From contig JAKSZT010053928.1 of NCBI GenBank assembly GCA_026826555.1, positions 42,460,849 through 42,524,848 on the forward strand: a DNA stretch of 64,000 nucleotides, written 5' to 3'. Below are positions 11,728 to 23,272 of this stretch, in pieces. Position numbers and translations under genes: made by a program. Under the pieces are notes generated by a model. That model was not told the DNA's origin, searched no databases, and saw nothing but the letters and a program-made list of their open reading frames with translations. Origin of the DNA: Tolypeutes matacus (taxonomy: Eukaryota > Chordata > Mammalia > Cingulata > Chlamyphoridae). Position 1 is the first letter of the stretch; each line of letters starts with the position of its first letter.

Positions 11728-11737
11728 TGCCCGGCGA
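11725..11737. repeat. Target-site duplication, right copy
   Basis: AAATGCCCGGCGA follows the poly(A) tract and pairs with 10824-10836. Confidence 0.88.
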
Positions 11738-12814
11738 TATAAAGTCTTGAAACAATGAATTCTTACAAACTGCTAGTGTTAGTATACATTGGTACAACTT
11801 TTTGGAAAACTAACATTATCTAGAAAAGCTGAAGATGCATATGACCATCAGCCCTGCAGTTCTAATTCCAAGTATATTATTAGCTTTAACTTTCTTCTCG
11901 GTTCACTAGAGAAACCTTTGAAACATGCTCACTGTATCACTGTTTTTAATAGCAAAAAAATGAAAACAACCTAAATGTCCATTCAGAAAAGAATGATAAA
12001 TCATCTTTAGTGTACATGAGAAGCAACATTATAGTTGTAAAAATAAATGAATTAAAATTACATTTATCAACATGGATACATCTCAAAAAATATAATATTG
12101 AGTTAAAAGGTGAATTATAAAATGATGAATAAAGTATGAAACCATTTATTTAAAGTTTAAAAGCATCAAACAATACATCTTTACAAATGCATATATATGC
12201 AGTGATAGTATAAAAATACAAATTGGATTTATAAACACCAAATGAAGGGTAGTGCTTAACTCAGCAAAGGGAAGGAGAGAAATGGATTTAGGACAATGAA
12301 CATAAGAGGTTTCCAACCCAACAGTAAATTTAGGATATTACCAAAGCATCTGAATCGAATATGGAAAACTATTAGGAGTTGATAAAGCTATACATGAATG
12401 TTAACAGTATTTGCTGTATTGTACCTTTCTGTATATGTATGATATGCTGTAAGAAAAATGGCTGAACAATTTTTCTAAAGATCATTCATCTTATTTCTGT
12501 AGAGGATGAAATGCAATCAGGTAGTGTTTTAGTAGATTATCCTTCCCAAGGGTGGATGCATTTGCAGGAGACAACTGGAGTGAGCAGGGCTGCATTTGGA
12601 GTTATGAAACATGAAGGGTTAACTATCAGGCTCCTCAGCTTCTGCATGTTTTACTAGCTAGGCAGGGTAGGGGCAGGACATCCCATACCATGAAAATCTC
12701 TCAGGCAAGAAGACTCCTTGTTCTGACTCTGGGTAAGTCTAACCATGGTAGGAAAACTAACCACAAAAATTATCAACTTTAATAACATTGAAGACCATTT
12801 CAAGATTTGGGGGA

Positions 12815-13000
12815 GCACTGTGGTATCTTGAAAAGAGTGCAATTTAGCTAGGTCCCTTAACCTTTCTCAAAGCTTCAGAATTCTCATCCTTAGAATGAAG
12901 TTAACCTTACATACTTCACTTGCAGGGAATGGTGAGGAGTAAATGAAATGACATATATAAAATCTGGTATCTACAAGGCATTCAACATGTTGGTCCCCTA
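12815..13000 (+). repeat. MIR SINE (ancient)
   Basis: Contains 'TAGGTCCCTTAACCTTTCTCAAAGCTTCAG', 'TCATCCTTAGAATGAAG', 'GTGAGGAGTAAATGAAATGACATATATAAAATC' and a degraded 3' end. Diverged but collinear with MIR. Confidence 0.7.
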
Positions 13001-13129
13001 AACTTCCTTCAAGCAATACAGAAATAAACAGAAACTGCTTCAGAAACCAGCTATGCAATTTGTGGGAGAAATGCTTTGTAATGAAAGAAATGCAAGTCTT
13101 TACAACCAGAGAGATCAGTTTGATTTTAT

Positions 13130-13320
13130 GTATTTGAATAAGTCGTGTGACATTTCTCAATGTCGATCTCTTCATCTGGGAAATGGGAATAGTAAAATTT
13201 AACTTGCAGAGTTACTGGGAGACTCGGGGAGCCCATAAATTAAAGCAATAGGATTAAAAAGATATCGGGCCCTCAATAAATAGTCACTGCTATTGTTATT
13301 GCTATTGTCAATATTACTAT
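13130..13320 (+). repeat. MIR SINE (ancient)
   Basis: Landmarks in order: 'GTGTGACATTTCTCAATG', 'CTCTTCATCTGGGAAATGGGAATAGTA', 'AGAGTTACTGGGAG' and 'GGGCCCTCAATAAATAGTCACTGC'. The trailing 'TATTGTTATTGCTATTGTC' is typical of MIR tails. Confidence 0.8.
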
Positions 13321-13786
13321 TATCTAAAAACTGAAAATAGAGAAGAAAAGAGAAAAGAAGAATAAGTTGGGAATTTGTGATCACATAGTAAGAAATTAAT
13401 TATGAATTTTAAAACCACCAAAAATCTTATACAATCTAACGTGCCTCTGCACAAACAAAAACTTTTAAGAGCATAAGAACATTTCATCCTCAGCAAAACT
13501 TTGCATAACTAAAACCCTTACAGCTCTCTCAAAATAATCAGCAGACTTATTCACTTCTTGGCAAAAACTGAATAAAAAGATATAATAAACACTTAGGTCT
13601 AAGTCAACATTGCTTGCAATAAATACAGTCAGAGGATCATAATGAGATGTAAGAGTACGATTTGCAAATAAATATTCTTGAAAGACAAATTATATTGTGC
13701 ATTTAATTTAGCACGTCTTTTTATTACATGCCCTTTTGTTAATTTTCAAAACTGAGAAACTATCCAAAACTATAGGTAATATTATT
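13321..13786. other. No recognised feature
   Basis: AT-rich sequence; I see no gene, RNA or assignable repeat. Confidence 0.4.
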
Positions 13787-13978
13787 GCTACTCAAAGTGT
13801 GATTTTTGGATCAGTAACATCAGTGCCACCTAGAAACTTGTTAAAAATGCAAATTCTAGGGCTTAGCCCCAGGCCTACTGAATCAGGCCAACTGTATACT
13901 CTGGGGGTGGGGCCCAGCAATCTGTTCCAAGCCTGCCAAATGATTCTGATGGCTACTGGTGTTTGAGAACACTGGGTT
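13787..13978 (+). mobile_element. MER5-type nonautonomous hAT DNA transposon
   Basis: Near full-length MER5A-like element. Visible blocks are 'CTCAAAGTGTGATTTTTGGATCAG', 'ACTTGTTAAAAATGCAAATTCTAGGGC', 'CCAGGCCTACTGAATCAG', 'CTCTGGGGGTGGGGCCCAGCAATCTG', and the terminal 'GTTTGAGAACACTGGG'. The ends are imperfect inverted repeats, as expected for a small hAT-Charlie derivative. It has no coding capacity. Confidence 0.88.
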
Positions 13979-14734
13979 ACATAACAGCAGGTCCACAGTC
14001 CCAAATCTTGAGGAACCTCATGTTACATGCAGTGCCCAGACCACATCTGGCAGGCATGCCCTGTACAAGGAATTTGTACATTGTCCTGCAGGCTGGATTA
14101 GAATCTGCAATCCCTTCATCATATAGATGCCTTTGAGTCTATACTTGAAAAAGGGCTTCAGAGCACAGTGTGAAGTTCCAATAGGTGCCCTTTTAGGTCC
14201 TTTCCACCCCTGAAGTTCTGATAACCCATTATGGCATGAGGGGAAGTTTCAAATGCACTGTACTCTTAGCCAATATTTTCCTGATAAAAAGAGATGAATA
14301 AACCTGGGTTGGCCTGGGTGGTTTTAGAATTGCTCATGTTTTGCTTCTAATGTGTTCATTCAAACTAAATAAAACCTGATGTAAGGAAAGAACTCTGACA
14401 ATGTCAGAAGTTAAAAATCAAAGACATATACAAGAATCTTAAAAGTCGAAGCTCTGCTCAAATGCTATTTGGCATGGCCTTGAAAGGTGGGAACTAGGTA
14501 GAAAGCCTTGAATAGACACAGGACCCGGTCAGGTTCAAGGATTCTGTGACCCCATTGTGAAGAGACAATTGTAAACTTGCAGCTCTTCTTTAGGTTTACT
14601 CCAGAGAACTCTCTTTAAGAAACATTAGTCGTTTGCATATGAAAAACCACATATTTTAACATAGCAAAGTTGACGCTAAGACTGGACATATATTCATCTC
14701 TTACCAAACAGGCTACTAAAGACTTTCTGGTATG
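13979..14734. other. No recognised feature
   Basis: Sequence between MER5 and an L1 3' end with no gene, RNA or repeat family I can name. Confidence 0.4.
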
Positions 14735-15195
14735 ACATGGTGCATAATTAGAACAAGTAAACTCATAGAGTCAGAATCTAGACTATAAGTTACCAGGGCA
14801 TGGGGTGGGGTAAGGAATAGAGTTAAGGTTTAATATGTACAGAGTTTCTGTTTGGGAGGTTGGAGGAGTTCTTGCAATGGATGGGGTGATGGTAGCACAA
14901 CATTGTGAACTTAATTAACAGCACTGAATTATATATTTGAATGTGGTTCCAAAGGGGAAATTTTAGGTTGTATATATGTTATTAGAATAAATTTTTTTTT
15001 AAGTCCACAGAACTGCACAACACAGTGAAGCCTAAGTTAGACCATGGACTATACTTAATAGTGCAATTATTAAAATGTGCTTTCATCAATTGTAACAAAT
15101 TACCACACCTATGCAAGGTGTTTTTTAGAGTGGTATACGGGAACCCTGTATTTTATGCATGAAATTTCTGTAAATCCACAAATTTTAAAAAATGG
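14735..15195 (+). mobile_element. L1 LINE 3' UTR fragment, type B
   Basis: Reads 'CTCATAGAGTCAGAATCTAGACTATAAGTTACCAGGG', 'TACAGAGTTTCTGTTTGGGAGG', 'AAGGGGAAATTTTAGGTTGTATATATGTTA', then 'TTACCACACCTATGCAAGGTG' and 'GGAACCCTGTATTTTATGCATGA'. The same sequence forms the 3' UTR of the HAL1-like element ending near 52885 and the fragment at 24526-24783. No coding part remains. Confidence 0.8.
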
Positions 15196-17249
15196 CATGG
15201 TGCTCCTCCCAGGAATACATCTCCTTTCCACCAGAGAACAGAAAGCATCCCCAACTCCCCAACTCAGCCTTCAGTCCACTTACTAAACAGAAGAGTGCTT
15301 CTTGAGGTCAAGAAATGCTTTTCAGAGCCTCTTGGATGGAACGAAAATCAAACTACCCTCAATGCAAATTCATTCCCATCATGGAAGGGATGATCTCAGA
15401 TGCCACTGACCAAATCTGACTTTCTCATTCTGTGTTTATTCCACTTCATGCTTTTATTAGCATAGCAGCACCTTGGGCAATAGCAGGATCCTTCCTAAAT
15501 AGGGCAGCAGGCTTCCTTGCCAAAAGATTTATTTCAAATCAAAGTGATTCCCACATCCTCAAACATTTATTTCTATACAAACCAAGGTCCACTCACAAAA
15601 CATCCTCATTCCCACCTTTAATTCAGTAATAAAAGTCTTCCTTGGGAGAAAAAAATATCAAAGGAAAATTGTATCAGATGAAAGCTTTTCAAATATATCT
15701 CTAGTGGCCAGAGTCAAGCTTTACAAAAACTGTAAATAACCCATATTGAAACATATAGAGCCGGAAGGATGTATAAAAGATAAAGTCTCAACTTTCACCA
15801 TTATTTATATTATTGATATTTATTGCACATCAATAGATCCCTAGGAAAGAAAGTTGCCAGTAAATTCTAATGCTCTCCCAAAGTTAATATGGAAATATGC
15901 ATATCGTAATATCCATACAGTGCTTCAGTGTGTGACTTTCTTCTTCATATACCAAATTCTGGTCATATTCTCACTGAATTCTACCTCATGTATAAAAAAG
16001 TTATATACTAGTAGGGCAATTTTCAATATATAATTATAATGATGCTATTGTTGCTTGCATTCTGTATGAATTAAGTGAGGTTAAAATGGAAATCACGAAG
16101 TGCTTTTTAATAAAACAAAGGCATCTATAAGCAATTTTCATGTTGATTATTTAGCACGGGCCCTATAACTAAAGAAAATCAGGCAGGTACTGGGGTGTTG
16201 CTTCTGCTTCTTGCCATATATAAACTTTATTTTGAAATTACTACAGCAGAAAGTGTTTTCACTTGTTTAATGAACAAATGATTGCATTACCTAGTTATGG
16301 CTTCTTTCCCACAAAACACTAAGCATGAAAAAGAATCCTAAGAATGGCTTTCAGAAATCTGTCTCAGCACCTCCTGTCACCATATTCAGATCATTATCAG
16401 AAGAGGCAATGGCTTGCAGAGTCTACTCCCTCGAGCCCAAACCACTGTGGATGTGGCTATCCACAGCAACAAGGCTCCCATTTGCTCAGGCAGACTCTCC
16501 AGTCTTGCTCCGCCCTTAGGGGATAAATAAAAAATAGAAAATCCTTAGATGGCCTCAGGAAGTCTAAGGAGTCTCCCCTGGAGCCAAGATGAGGGGCAAG
16601 AAGAGCAAGATGTTCTGTCGACCTCCTACACACACTAGAGCCTACCCAGACCAGAGCTAGAACAGAGCTGGCCCAAATACCCCTTTTGTATAAACAGCAT
16701 ATCCTAGGAGTTTTATATCATCCCATGAATCAGTGGGAACTTTCAATTTCAGATCCCAAATGGTGATCCCCTTGGAAACATCCCTCACTTCCTCAGCATA
16801 AAAGCTATAAAAAAAATTATTTGTACATTTAGCATCGTTATCTTCAGCCTAATCTAGAAGCAGATAAACTCATGCTCACAAACCACCAAGCCCATCTCTT
16901 GCCTTTCCTAAACCAAAGTAGTACACAGCTTAGCAAGCCATTCCGTTATAGCAGTGCTTATAAAAGTGCCTTTCTGATTTTCGGCCCTTCTAATCTGAAA
17001 CCCCAGGAAATAACAAAACAAATTTGTATTTAAACAATGACTTTTTCTACCTGGCTCAATTATACTCTTGTGATAAAGGTTTTTGAGGGGTAAAAAAAAT
17101 GAACCAGTGTAAAAACCTCATTAGAAGGCTTATTTAAAATCTTCATGCCTCTTTCTGCCACACTGTGAAATACATCTCTCCAGATGTTGTAAAGTTAAAA
17201 AGAAAAACCTCTTTCACGTTATCACGGCTTCTGGTTTTTCCCTGGAGCA
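15196..17249. other. No recognised feature, about 2 kb
   Basis: I see no gene or assignable repeat. The part 15760-16160 is AT-rich and looks non-repetitive, which leaves conserved noncoding sequence possible but unproven. Confidence 0.4.
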
Positions 17250-17280
17250 GAATTTAGGACCAATGCCAGGTCCTAAATTC
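17250..17280. repeat. Perfect inverted repeat, 12-bp arms, 7-nt loop
   Basis: GAATTTAGGACC (17250-17261) pairs exactly with GGTCCTAAATTC (17269-17280) across the loop AATGCCA. With one bulged base the pairing can be extended by about three more base pairs. No poly(T) or known element is attached. Confidence 0.9.
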
Positions 17281-17339
17281 TTGCACTACCTCTTGCACTG
17301 AACAGAATAATCCCCATTGTCATGCCTTTGATTGAGCTC

Positions 17340-17480
17340 TTCATCTCTTCCAGAATCCTCCCTTCACTGCTACCCATCTATTCAAATCTTCCCATCCTTT
17401 CACCTCCTCCATGATGACTTTCCCAGCTGCTCCAATGCTTATGGGTTTCTCCTTTTTCTGGTTCTTCTCTAACTGTAAAG
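17340..17480 (+). mobile_element. L2 LINE 3' fragment
   Basis: Resembles the L2 coding 3' end: 'CTACCCATCTATTCAAATCTTCCC', 'TCACCTCCTCCATGATGACTTTCCCAGCTGCTCC'. Strongly diverged. Confidence 0.55.
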
Positions 17481-18019
17481 AGAACTACAATCCTGTTTTC
17501 CCCTCCCAGATCCATTATGTTCTTTTCTCCCTCCCGGAAACCTCATGCTTGAGATTTGAATTAATAAGTATGTACGTGTCCACACTCAAGTTATCTAGAA
17601 ACAAATGCTGAAGTAGAGTTTGGGGTGCTAGACATTTCATAAGCATCCACCACTTGTGAAAGAAAGAAGGAGGAAGCATAATTGTGCAGAGAGAGAAGTT
17701 GAACCCCAACTCAGACTAGACAAATCCTTGGCCAACCCAATTTAGAGTCTAGGAGAGAATTCTGCTTTTTAGGCTTGTGGCATCTCAAACTCAAACATGA
17801 TCAGCCAAAATTTTGTAAGCTCTCCTTGCTCAGTCACCAGATGTGGATTGTCCAGGATTGGGCAGAACCTCAGGCCAGCAGGCTCTCTACAGCTTGACAG
17901 ACCAGAGAGGCTGTTGGAGTTGGAGGCTGCCTGCTGATCACATTTCCTGCAATGACTCATCTCTATGGCACATCTCCATGGCTGCCTTGGTAGTCATCAC
18001 CTGTCTGTGGTAGTTTCTA
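17481..18019. other. No recognised feature
   Basis: No gene or assignable repeat seen. Confidence 0.4.
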
Positions 18020-18430
18020 TCTTCTATAGTTTCTGAGGCCTGCCATAACCAAGCACCATCAGCTGGGTGGCTTAAAACAGTAATGTATTGTCTCACAGGT
18101 GTGGAGAACAAAAGTTTAAGTTCAAGGTGTCAACAGGGCCATGCTTTCTCTGATGGCTCCAGGGAAGACTCCTTCCTTGCCTTTTCCAGCTTCTGGTAAC
18201 AGCAGACAATTCTTGGCATTCCTGGGATTGTAGATGCATCACTCAAATCTCTGCTTCCATCTTCACTTGGCTTTCTCAAAACCCTGTGTCTCCGTGTCTA
18301 AATGTCCCTCTTCCTAAAAGGACACCAGTCACATTAGTTTAGGGCCCACCTACTCCAGTATGACCTCTCTTAACTTGATCACATGTGCAAAAACCACGTT
18401 TCCATTCTAGTAGACTTCCTTTCACAAGTT
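18020..18430 (-). mobile_element. MLT1-type MaLR LTR, reverse orientation
   Basis: Clear inverted MLT1 layout: 'GCCTGCCATAACCAAGCACCATCAGCTGGGTGGCTTAAAAC', 'TTGTCTCACAGGTGTGGAG', 'TTCAAGGTGTCAACAGGGCCATGC', 'GGACACCAGTCACATTAGTTTAGGGCCCACCTACTCC', then a decayed 5' end. The orientation is deduced from the GCCACCCAG-type motif lying at the left. It is a solo LTR with no internal region. Confidence 0.85.
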
Positions 18431-19254
18431 CCCAGTTCCCTTATATGGTTTGGCCAATAGGAGGTGCAGAAAGGAGTTTAGAAAGCAGGAGAAAATGAGA
18501 AGCCCAGAACTTCTCTCCCTTCCTCTCTGTCTGGAAGGAGGCCGGTAGGTCCAAAACACAATAGGCAAGCCAGCCGTGATGCCAGCTTTCATGAAATGGC
18601 CCCAGCTCCTGGGCTTGACAATACAACTCCCTTCCTTTGTTCCTCCAAGACTGGGAATGGCAGTAGCTTCTGGTTGTTACTTTATACCTACCTCACTGTC
18701 CACTGTTTGGCTTCACAGCACTTCCATCCCTTATGTAACCCATTCCCTGTACTAAATTCTCTCTGAAATATCTAGAGTAATTAAGCTTTGCCTGACTGAA
18801 TCCTAGAGGATGCAACTTTCTTAGAAATAAAACCTTATATAGAAGCCCAAAAGCTGAAATAGATCAAAGTCAAGGTGCTCTGCACAGTAATCTCTGACCC
18901 CTCAGAGCACACTTTGAAATCCACAATGGATGACCCTCAATTACTATTTTACAAATGCCCCCAAAGCTGGGCATAATGCATGGCTTTGGATCATGGAATT
19001 ATGAATACTGGGGTAAAGCTCCAGAGCTCAAAGGTCACACCTGTGCTCCTAGGAGAACAATGAGAAGTATCTCAGAACCCAACCTTCTGACAATACAGTA
19101 GACAAGCAGCCACTTCAAAATTGCCCAGTATAGTCAGCCTTCCTAAAATGTGCACCTTTTATCTGCAAACTAGGTGATAAGTTATTGAACCTGGATCAAC
19201 TTTAGTTAGCTGTACTAACAGATGCACATCTCCACTGTATCATCTACCAGTGTG
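18431..19254. other. No recognised feature
   Basis: No gene, RNA or assignable repeat seen over about 0.8 kb. Confidence 0.4.
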
Positions 19255-19395
19255 TTTACATAGGTTCTCCATTTCTCTCTCTTCCCTTGGAGTATGAGCT
19301 CTTTGGTGGCAATAACTGTATTATTTATCAGATTCTACCCCTCAAAAAGTGCATGGTATATAATAGAGTCTCATTAATTTTCTCTTGAATGCTAC
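19255..19395 (+). mobile_element. L2 LINE 3' tail
   Basis: Matches the end of L2: 'CTTGGAGTATGAGCTCTTTGGTGGCAATAACTGTATTATTTATC', then 'AAAAGTGCATGGTATATAATAGAGTCTCATTAATTTTCTCTTGAATG'. This is the region that normally reads TGAGCTCCTTGAGGGCAGGG and ends in TGAATG repeats. Confidence 0.7.
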
Positions 19396-19914
19396 ATGTT
19401 TTTAAAAAATATTTCCCTTTATTTTTATGGTTTACCTATGCATGTGGTATAGTTATGATGCAGGAAAAAAGAACAATGGGAAAATTGTGACTATGATTCC
19501 ATTATAAGGAATAAGCATGCTAATATAAATTTCATCAGAGTGAAAAAAATCTAGATAAAGCCAAGGTTCCTCTTGAGAAATGTAAGAAATGCAATGTTTA
19601 AACAGGCTTATATAAATTTCTAACTTTTCTCTCTAATAGGCACCAATATCTGTAACAATGGGACCTCGCCTCTCTTCAAAATGAATGATTACCCTTGACA
19701 ATAGGAGTATAAACAGGGCTTTTAAATCTGTTAAGTAAAATGAAAGAAAAGGAAGCAATGTCTAGTTGGAACCAAAGGAAAGAAGCAAAAAGAAAGAAAC
19801 CACTTAGTGTGAATGAATAGGTATTTTGTTTGACTTCAAAATTACAAAAAGATTTTTTTGGAAAGGGAGACCATGCCAGTCAGGGCCCGATTAGAGTTCA
19901 TTACTCCAGGGTGG
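19396..19914. other. No recognised feature
   Basis: AT-rich, no gene or assignable repeat seen. Confidence 0.4.
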
Positions 19915-20130
19915 GGAAGAGAACATTTATTGAACAATTACAGTACATGAAAGACTGTGCCTCCTGCTTACATATACATTTTCTCATTCAATCCCTAAAA
20001 TAAATTTGTGAAATAGATTATTGGCCCATTTCATGGTGAAAGAAACAAAGACTTATGAAGATTAATTACTTGCCCAAAGTCAAATAGCAAAATGATGGAT
20101 GAGGTCAGGGTTTAGCGCCAAGGGATTTGA
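19915..20130 (-). repeat. MIR SINE, reverse orientation
   Basis: Inverted MIR landmarks: 'AACATTTATTGAACAATTACAG', 'CATTTTCTCATTCAATCCCTAAAATAAA', 'CCCATTTCATGGTGAAAGAAAC', 'ATTACTTGCCCAAAGTCAAATAGC', 'GGTCAGGGTTTAGC'. Confidence 0.8.
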
Positions 20131-20159
20131 CATCAGATCCCCATGTTTTTTCCCCCAAC

Positions 20160-20335
20160 TTCCATTTTAACTATTTTTAAGTATATACTTGAGTGGTAAA
20201 ATTATATTCATTATGTTGTGCTACCATCACCACCATCCATTCCCAAGACTTTTTTTCATAACCCCAAACAGAAACTGCATAACTATTAAGCATTAACTCC
20301 CCACTTTTCTTCCCCCTTAAATCACGTTTCTTCAA
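20160..20335 (-). mobile_element. L1 LINE 3' UTR fragment, reverse orientation
   Basis: Shares 'TTGTGCTACCATCACCACCATCCATTCCCA' and 'CATAACCCCAAACAGAAACTG' with the corresponding part of the reverse L1 at 44786-46383 ('TTGTGCTACCATCATCACCACCTATTGCCA'). Short, frame-less remnant. Confidence 0.75.
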
Positions 20336-20550
20336 CCAAACTGTTCTGTGATTTGGGTGGAATTATTGCTCCCTTAGTGAAAATAGTTTATTATTTTCAG
20401 ATAGGTTTTTTCAAAGAGGAGAGACGTTTACTGTGTTCCACTTCCAGATGTCAATTTTAGGGACACAGTTCAGTTTTTATTCTCCTGAATAATCCTGAGA
20501 TAGAAAGTAGAGGTTTCACTACAGCATTTTTTCCCTGAAATCCCACCAGT

Positions 20551-21165
20551 TGTAGCAGTTTGGCAGTCTGATATAGTTATGAATTCCAAAAATAGATATT
20601 GGATTATGCTTGTAAACTGGTCTGTTCATCTGGGCATGATTAAGTTATGATTAGGGCATTGACTAGGCCATGTCAGTAGGGCGTTGAGCCCTGCACCAGG
20701 TAGGGTCTCAAAGATAAAAGACATGGCAGTTTTTGAGCTGGAATTCTGATACTGAGTTTTAATGCTGGAGCCCGGGGAAGTAAGCACACACGTGAGCTTG
20801 GTCGTGAGGAAGGAAAGAATGTCCCAGGAAAAGAAATGAGCTGTTTGTCTGACAGTTCACAGCTGGCCTTGTGAAAAGAGGCAAAGCCAAGAGAGCCTCA
20901 TAGTCTACAGCTGACCTTGTGGAGGAAACAGAGGAGCTGAGCCCAGAAAGAGAGGAGCCCCAAGAAGAGAGGAACCCAAGAAGCCTGAACCCTGGCAAAC
21001 ATCAGCAGCTGTTTTGCTCCAAAACATGGCAACAGACTTTGGGAAGGAGGAAACTTATGTTTAATGGCCTGGTAACTGTAAGCTTCTAGCCCAAATAAAT
21101 ACCCTTTATAAAGACCAACAGATTTCTGGTACTTTGCATCAGCACCCTTTTGGTTGACTAATATA
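20551..21165 (+). mobile_element. Solo LTR, family X, copy 1
   Basis: A 615-bp solo LTR that begins TGTAGCAGTTTGGCAG and ends CTAATATA (a mutated CA end). The host sequence CCAGT is directly duplicated at 20546-20550 and 21166-21170. It carries an internal polyadenylation signal (CCCAAATAAATACCCTTTATAAAG near 21094-21116). Two other copies lie at 31817-32350 and 62254-62813. A 5-bp duplication fits a class III (ERVL/MaLR-like) or similar LTR; I cannot name the family. No internal retroviral sequence is attached. Confidence 0.9.
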
Positions 21166-21170
21166 CCAGT

Positions 21171-21889
21171 AAATAATTTTCCTAATCATTGCTTTCTGTC
21201 TAAGATAAATGCATGCCTATTTGCAAACTGATGCTCATCTACTAATTATAATTAACCTATGTTTGACCTTCATAAAGGGACCAGATTAATACAGTTGAGA
21301 TAAATGAGTCAATTATTTTTGGACAAGGAACACAAACTGTTTGACACTGCTAGTACTTCATGGTGTTCTTTACTTCTTGTGTAGCCTTTGACAACTATAA
21401 AATAACCCTGTGAAGTTTTCTTTTTTTCAGACTTAACAATGATGAATGCTGGTATTTTCCCAAGAACACAGAAATCATTCGGATGAAAAAGGAAGTGATA
21501 ACACAAGAGTGATAGCTATTCTTTAAAAACAATTGTCTTTACATCCTTTTATTTGACAAATTCATGCCTCAACAGATGTAGTCGCCTCAGAGTGTCATTT
21601 TTATAGTTCAATTAGTCTGCTAGGAAGACTTAGTAGATCCCATCATTGGTAAAACAAGAGACACTGACAAATTAGCAACAAACTAACATGGGAAAACCTT
21701 GGAAATCTCCAGAATCATTGAGAGAAGTTTGCGTATCATGATGTTAAGTATGAGGTTACATATATATCTACTGACATGAACTGATCTTTTCATTTCTTCA
21801 GGCAAAATCGGAAATCATTATTCTCTTTGTAGAGGATCAGAGTTCATATAGTTGCAAGAGTGAAAGTTTTTCTTTAAATATATTTTCTA
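21171..21889. other. No recognised feature
   Basis: No gene, RNA or assignable repeat seen. Confidence 0.4.
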
Positions 21890-22045
21890 CATCCTTGTCA
21901 TTTCCTACCACCTACCCGCTGATAATTCCCAAATACATGTGTCTAGCTCTGACTGCTGGTCTGAGATCCAGACTTATATCATGAACCAGCTAGAAGATAT
22001 TCCCCACAGTGTAACGTAGAGTCACCTCAAACTAATCTTGCTCAG
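21890..22045 (+). mobile_element. L2 LINE fragment, forward orientation
   Basis: Contains 'GATAATTCCCAAATACATGTGTCTAGCTCTGACTGCTGGTCTGAGATCCAGACTTATAT', the forward version of an L2 coding segment whose usual continuation encodes a CR1/L2 reverse transcriptase motif of the LKLN..KTE type. That motif is not recognisable here. Frame is broken. Confidence 0.65.
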
Positions 22046-22193
22046 TAAAGCCAAGGCTTGGGTTTGTGTGGGAAGACCCTGAATAACCAGTTTTCCTGTT
22101 TCTGCTTTTTCTCATTTTTATAATGAATGTTCATTACCTTTAAAATGGAATTATATAAAACATTAAATATATAAATTCAAAATATTTTGAAAC

Positions 22194-22634
22194 TGCAGTG
22201 GGTTGAATAGTGTCCACTAAAACATGTCTACCCTGTACCTCAGATGTGAGCTTATTTGGAAATAAGGTATTTACAGATATAATTAGTAAAGTTAAGATGA
22301 GGCCATACTGGTTGGGGTGAGAACCAGTGGCTTGTGTCTTTATAAGAGAAAGAAGAGGGAGACTCAAATTCAGAGGCACAGGGGAGGAAAGCCAAGTGAA
22401 GGCAAAAGCAGAGGCTGAAGTTGTGCTGCCACAAGCCAAGGGACAGCAGGACCTTCTAGAAGCTGGAAGAGGCAAGGAAGGATTCTTCCCTAAAGCTTCT
22501 GGAGGGAAAGTGAGGCCGTCAGGACCTTGATTTTAGACATCTAACCTCAAAGTTCTGTGAAAGATTAAGTTTCTGTTGTTTTATGCCACTCAGATTATGG
22601 TAATTTGTTATGAAAGTCCTGGGAAAACAATACA
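22194..22634 (+). mobile_element. MLT1-type MaLR LTR
   Basis: Collinear with MLT1: 'TGCAGTGGGTTGAATAGTGTCC', 'TTATTTGGAAATAAGGTATTTACAGATATAATTAG', 'TGTGTCTTTATAAGAG', 'ACCTTGATTTTAGACATCTAACCTC', 'TTTCTGTTGTTTTATGCCACTCAGATTATGGTAATTTGTTATG'. Solo LTR without internal sequence. A 111-codon reverse-strand frame within it is chance. Confidence 0.88.
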
Positions 22635-22840
22635 AATACAGACTTTGGGGTCAGGCAGACTGGAGTTGAGTCTTGGCTCTGATAGTCCGCGTTGTGCAAT
22701 TTGGCCCAGGCATCTAACCCCATGGTGCTCAGCTTCCTCATATGTAGAATGGGGGTGATATCTGATCCAGCTGTTGGGAGAGTTAGCTAAGGGTAATGAA
22801 TGCAAAGGACATGGCAGACTGCCTCTACTCAGGTAATTGC
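22635..22840 (+). repeat. MIR SINE (ancient)
   Basis: Directly abuts the MLT1 LTR. Shows 'CAGACTTTGGGGTCAGGCAGACTGGAGTTGAGTCTTGGCTCTG', 'GCTTCCTCATATGTAGAATGGGGGTGATA', 'GGGAGAGTTAGCTAAGGGTAATG' and a degraded 3' end. Confidence 0.88.
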
Positions 22841-23272
22841 ATCTACCCAGGCCTGTTTGATTTATTAATGGAAATCATGAAATTAGCAAGACCAACATAA
22901 ACAGGCCAGCTCTAGCTGCTCATAAGGCGCCACTGAACCAACAGAAAATGGGGGTTGACAATCATTTTAATACAATAATATTATCAGTATGTTAAAGAGA
23001 GGCATTGAACATTTATTTTGAAGTCTTTTTACCTTTCCCCCCTCCGCTACAAAGGTCAAGTATCTCCTGAGAAGGGAAGGGAAAGTTCTGCCTAGAGGAA
23101 GGAGATCAGTGCTATACTCTGAGTCTCAAAGCATTAGTAATGAGTCCATAGAGTGGCGATCATCTTTAAGGTAAGGCTTATAGCAGGAGAAAAATTGTAT
23201 TTATCATTATTATTATTACTGTTATCATTATAAAACTCCCCTTTATACATCAAATGGTCAACACATTGAACT
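22841..23272. other. No recognised feature
   Basis: No gene or assignable repeat seen. Confidence 0.4.

Larger units (their letters stand above)
10040..12480 (+). mobile_element. Old L1/HAL1-like LINE, interrupted by a retrocopy
   Basis: The left part resembles decayed L1 ORF1 and downstream sequence (adenine-rich, 'AACTGCAGAACACAAAGAATAAAGG', 'GCCAACTAAATTATCACTCCTGGCT'). At 10720-10836 it reads like the end of ORF2 ('ACCCATTGGCCAAGCAGCACATGAAAAAATC', 'ATTAGTAATTAGGAAAATG'). After the insert it resumes at 11738 with 'ACATTGGTACAACTTTTTGGAAAACT' and the L1 3' region ('AATAGCAAAAAAATGAAAACAACCTAAATGTCCATTC'). A retrocopy at 10837-11724 splits it. All frames are broken. Confidence 0.65.
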
